From NCBI GenBank assembly GCA_012798365.1, contig JAAZNH010000126.1:1-8485 (forward strand): a stretch of 8,485 nucleotides of DNA, written 5' to 3'. The stretch is from Methanomicrobiales archaeon. Lineage in GTDB: Archaea > Halobacteriota > Methanomicrobia > Methanomicrobiales > Methanospirillaceae. The notes under the pieces are model-generated. The model saw only the letters and a list, made by a program, of their open reading frames with translations. It did no database searches and had not been told where the DNA came from. A program made the position numbers and the translations under genes. This document shows positions 7,317 to 8,485 of the stretch, piece by piece; the first letter of the stretch is position 1, and each line of letters opens with the position of its first letter.

Positions 7317-7496
7317 ATGGACAAAACCGGACTTATCGCCCTTTTGATCGGACTGGTCTTATGTGCAGCCGGGGGATACGCGATCTGGATATTCCTGCCG
7401 GAAGTGATCGCTGCAGTCAAAGGACTCATTGGCATCGTGGTCGTACTCTTCGGCCTGATGCTGCTCCTGTTCGGAGCACTGATCATCAGGGACTAA
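7317..7496 (+). CDS. Small membrane protein, two transmembrane segments, unknown function
   Basis: This 59-residue protein is not one I can name. It starts MDKTGLIALLIGLVLCAAGG, has a first membrane segment at about 5-27, a short linker with PEV and one Lys around 29-35, and a second segment at about 36-56, ending in IIRD. The two segments would form a hairpin with both short charged ends on the same side. Evidence that it is real: an ATG preceded by GGTGA at ideal spacing, a TATA box about 40 nt upstream, hydrophobic segments free of interruption, and a terminator-like T-run shortly after its TAA. Small two-helix proteins of this sort are common in methanogens, usually annotated as hypothetical. 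The promoter suggests expression separate from the preceding operon. Confidence 0.72.
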   Translation: MDKTGLIALLIGLVLCAAGGYAIWIFLPEVIAAVKGLIGIVVVLFGLMLLLFGALIIRD

Positions 7497-7511
7497 TCCC
7501 ACAATACCGGT

Positions 7512-7540
7512 AAAAAAAACGTTTTTTTCTCTTTTTTTTT
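7512..7540. terminator. Bidirectional oligo-T terminator between convergent genes
   Basis: Eight A (7512-7519), CG, seven T (7522-7528), CTC and nine T (7532-7540). The core A7-CG-T7 is a perfect palindrome, so each strand presents a T-run. Archaeal RNA polymerase terminates on T-runs, so the plus-strand runs would end the small membrane protein transcript and the minus-strand T8 would end the methyltransferase transcript. The minus-strand stop codon (7541-7539) lies partly inside the last T-run. Confidence 0.7.
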
Positions 7541-8282
7541 AGACCTTGACGACAAGGCACTGGGACCCGGCGGTTTCAAGAACCGGTTCCGGTTTGCCTT
7601 CGAAGAAGTCATCGAATGCTTTCTTGACACCGGGAGCTGTCATATAGTCATGGGAGAGGATGATACCGCCCGGGTTCATGCGGGAGTAGAAGAACTCAAG
7701 GCTCTGTTTTGTGCTCTCGTAGCAGTCCACATCGAGGTTTACCAGGGAGAACTTCCTGTCCTGGATGGGGCCTGATGTGTCAGGGAAGATCCCCTTGTAG
7801 AAGTGGACATTCTTTTCGTGCTTGAGATAATTCACCACATCATCATAGGATGCGGCAAACTTGCCCTCGTAGAAGGGCCAGACTGCATCGATCTCATCCA
7901 CTTTTGGCAGGCCTTCGAACGTGTCAAACAGGTGGAGTGCCTTGTCCCCCTTGACCGAGCAGATGATCTTGGCTGAGCCTCCCATGTACACGCCGACTTC
8001 AGCGATATCGCCCGGGACTTTCCGGGTCCGCTTGACGGCCATGAAAATATGATATGCCTCAATATCCTCGATGAGCAGTTCCGTCTCGGAACGGATCGTC
8101 CGGAGCTGCTTTGCAAACGCCTTGCGGTCGTCGCATCCATAGTGGGAGAGCCTGCCGCGGGTGGCAATATCATGTCCGGAAAAGGGGTGCAGGATGGCAA
8201 ACCTGCGGAGTTTTGTTACGTATTTACTGGGGATGAGGGAATCGATAGCCCAGATCATATTCTTCTTGGGGAACAGGCTCAT
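7539..8282 (-). CDS. TylF/MycF-type class I SAM methyltransferase
   Basis: A 247-residue protein of the macrocin O-methyltransferase (TylF) family, whose studied members methylate sugar hydroxyls in antibiotic tailoring using SAM and a divalent metal. Motif I is GDIAEVGVYMGGSA (91-104). The acidic residue after strand 2 is Asp120 in LFDTFEGLP. FSLVNLDVDCYESTK (178-192) and SHDY (210-213) carry the acidic and histidine residues that fit the metal and substrate site; assignment of individual metal ligands is inference. There is no signal peptide, so it is cytoplasmic. The ATG at 8282 lies only a few bases from the predicted transcript start, so the mRNA may be leaderless. Met9 (ATG at 8258) is an alternative start. 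No glycosyltransferase or sugar-nucleotide gene is visible nearby. Likely substrates are a surface glycan or lipid sugar, but this is not shown by the sequence. Confidence 0.8.
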   Translation of the reverse strand: MSLFPKKNMIWAIDSLIPSKYVTKLRRFAILHPFSGHDIATRGRLSHYGCDDRKAFAKQLRTIRSETELLIEDIEAYHIFMAVKRTRKVPGDIAEVGVYMGGSAKIICSVKGDKALHLFDTFEGLPKVDEIDAVWPFYEGKFAASYDDVVNYLKHEKNVHFYKGIFPDTSGPIQDRKFSLVNLDVDCYESTKQSLEFFYSRMNPGGIILSHDYMTAPGVKKAFDDFFEGKPEPVLETAGSQCLVVKV

Positions 8283-8306
8283 GTCCCATATACTACGATT
8301 TTCACG

Positions 8307-8316
8307 AATTTATAAA
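8307..8316 (-). promoter_or_regulatory. TATA box for the TylF-like gene
   Basis: The minus strand reads TTTATAAATT, close to the archaeal consensus, in the 41-bp gap after the preceding minus-strand gene. Standard spacing puts the transcript start near 8285-8286, only about 3-4 nt before the ATG at 8282. The gene therefore has its own promoter although it follows another gene in the same direction. Confidence 0.65.
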
Positions 8317-8323
8317 CAACCTT

Positions 8324-8485
8324 TCAGCGGGCAGTGAGTTTTCGCACCAGGCGCCGGTTCGTTGCAAGGTACCCGATAAGGACAGCAGCAGCAAGGAGAA
8401 GAAGCGCCGTCAAGGGCGAGACAAGAATGGAGATCCCGGCCACGTATGCGACAATAACCGAGAGGAGGCCGGGAGTCTTTCCCCC
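8324..8485 (-). CDS. C-terminal end of an integral membrane protein (runs off the right edge)
   Basis: The last 53 residues and TGA stop of a protein that enters from the right. It reads GGKTPGLLSVIVAYVAG, then a hydrophobic stretch around 7-22, a short SPLT turn, a second hydrophobic stretch around 26-41, and a basic tail TNRRLVRKLTAR. The positive tail places the C-terminus in the cytoplasm by the positive-inside rule. The codon use looks like real coding DNA and the frame is open to the window edge. The family cannot be assigned from this fragment; a transporter or another multi-pass protein is possible. The stop is 41 bp before the TylF-like start. Confidence 0.65.
   Translation of the reverse strand, partial: GGKTPGLLSVIVAYVAGISILVSPLTALLLLAAAVLIGYLATNRRLVRKLTAR

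Noticed and set aside
8049..8315. Plus-strand 88-codon frame opposite the TylF-like gene
   Set aside because: It is antisense to the conserved N-terminal half of the methyltransferase and overlaps its promoter, with no family match.
1..8485. CRISPR array, insertion sequence, tRNA or rRNA gene, or phage-defence cassette
   Set aside because: By eye I saw no regularly spaced repeats, transposase, terminal inverted repeats, cloverleaf gene or nuclease/toxin-like protein. The gene content is core metabolic and translational.

Overview
The window looks like ordinary chromosome from a methanogenic archaeon, most likely of the order Methanomicrobiales (Methanoregula-like). This rests on gene content: tyrosine decarboxylase MfnA of methanofuran synthesis, the archaeal Dph2 type of diphthamide enzyme, an archaeal Hpt-type phosphoribosyltransferase and a gluconeogenic PEP synthase. 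Archaeal TATA boxes, GGTGA-type ribosome binding sites and the moderately high GC content agree. The genus is an inference; there is no rRNA here to confirm it.

Layout. At the left edge, on the minus strand, is the N-terminal part of SerA (1-404, continuing off the window). A 193-bp divergent intergenic region (405-597) with several short dyads and a TATA box separates it from a plus-strand cluster of six tightly packed genes: ppsA (598-2886), mfnA (2876-3985), hpt (3990-4538), dph2 (4516-5463), a METTL5-like RNA methyltransferase (5460-6071) and an Fsr-like MFS transporter (6098-7255). Neighbouring genes overlap by 4-23 bp or are 4-26 nt apart, so one transcript is likely. A 59-residue membrane protein (7317-7496) follows with its own TATA box and a good GGTGA site. 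A symmetrical A/T-run terminator (7512-7540) then separates it from a convergent minus-strand TylF-type methyltransferase (7539-8282). The right edge holds the C-terminus of a minus-strand membrane protein (8324-8485).

How the genes fit together. SerA and PpsA draw on the same lower-glycolysis/gluconeogenesis node (3-phosphoglycerate, pyruvate and PEP) and share an intergenic control region. MfnA makes tyramine for methanofuran and Hpt salvages purines. Dph2 modifies elongation factor 2, and the METTL5-like enzyme probably modifies small-subunit rRNA near the decoding centre. The last two overlap by ATGA and form a plausible translation-quality pair. The MFS protein has no obvious link to the others.

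I found no CRISPR array, mobile element, tRNA or rRNA, and no evidence of a new defence or mobile system. The points most worth following up are the dph2-METTL5 coupling, the Fsr-like transporter in an organism expected to lack the fosmidomycin target, the conserved-looking small membrane protein, and the orphan TylF-like gene with a near-leaderless promoter.
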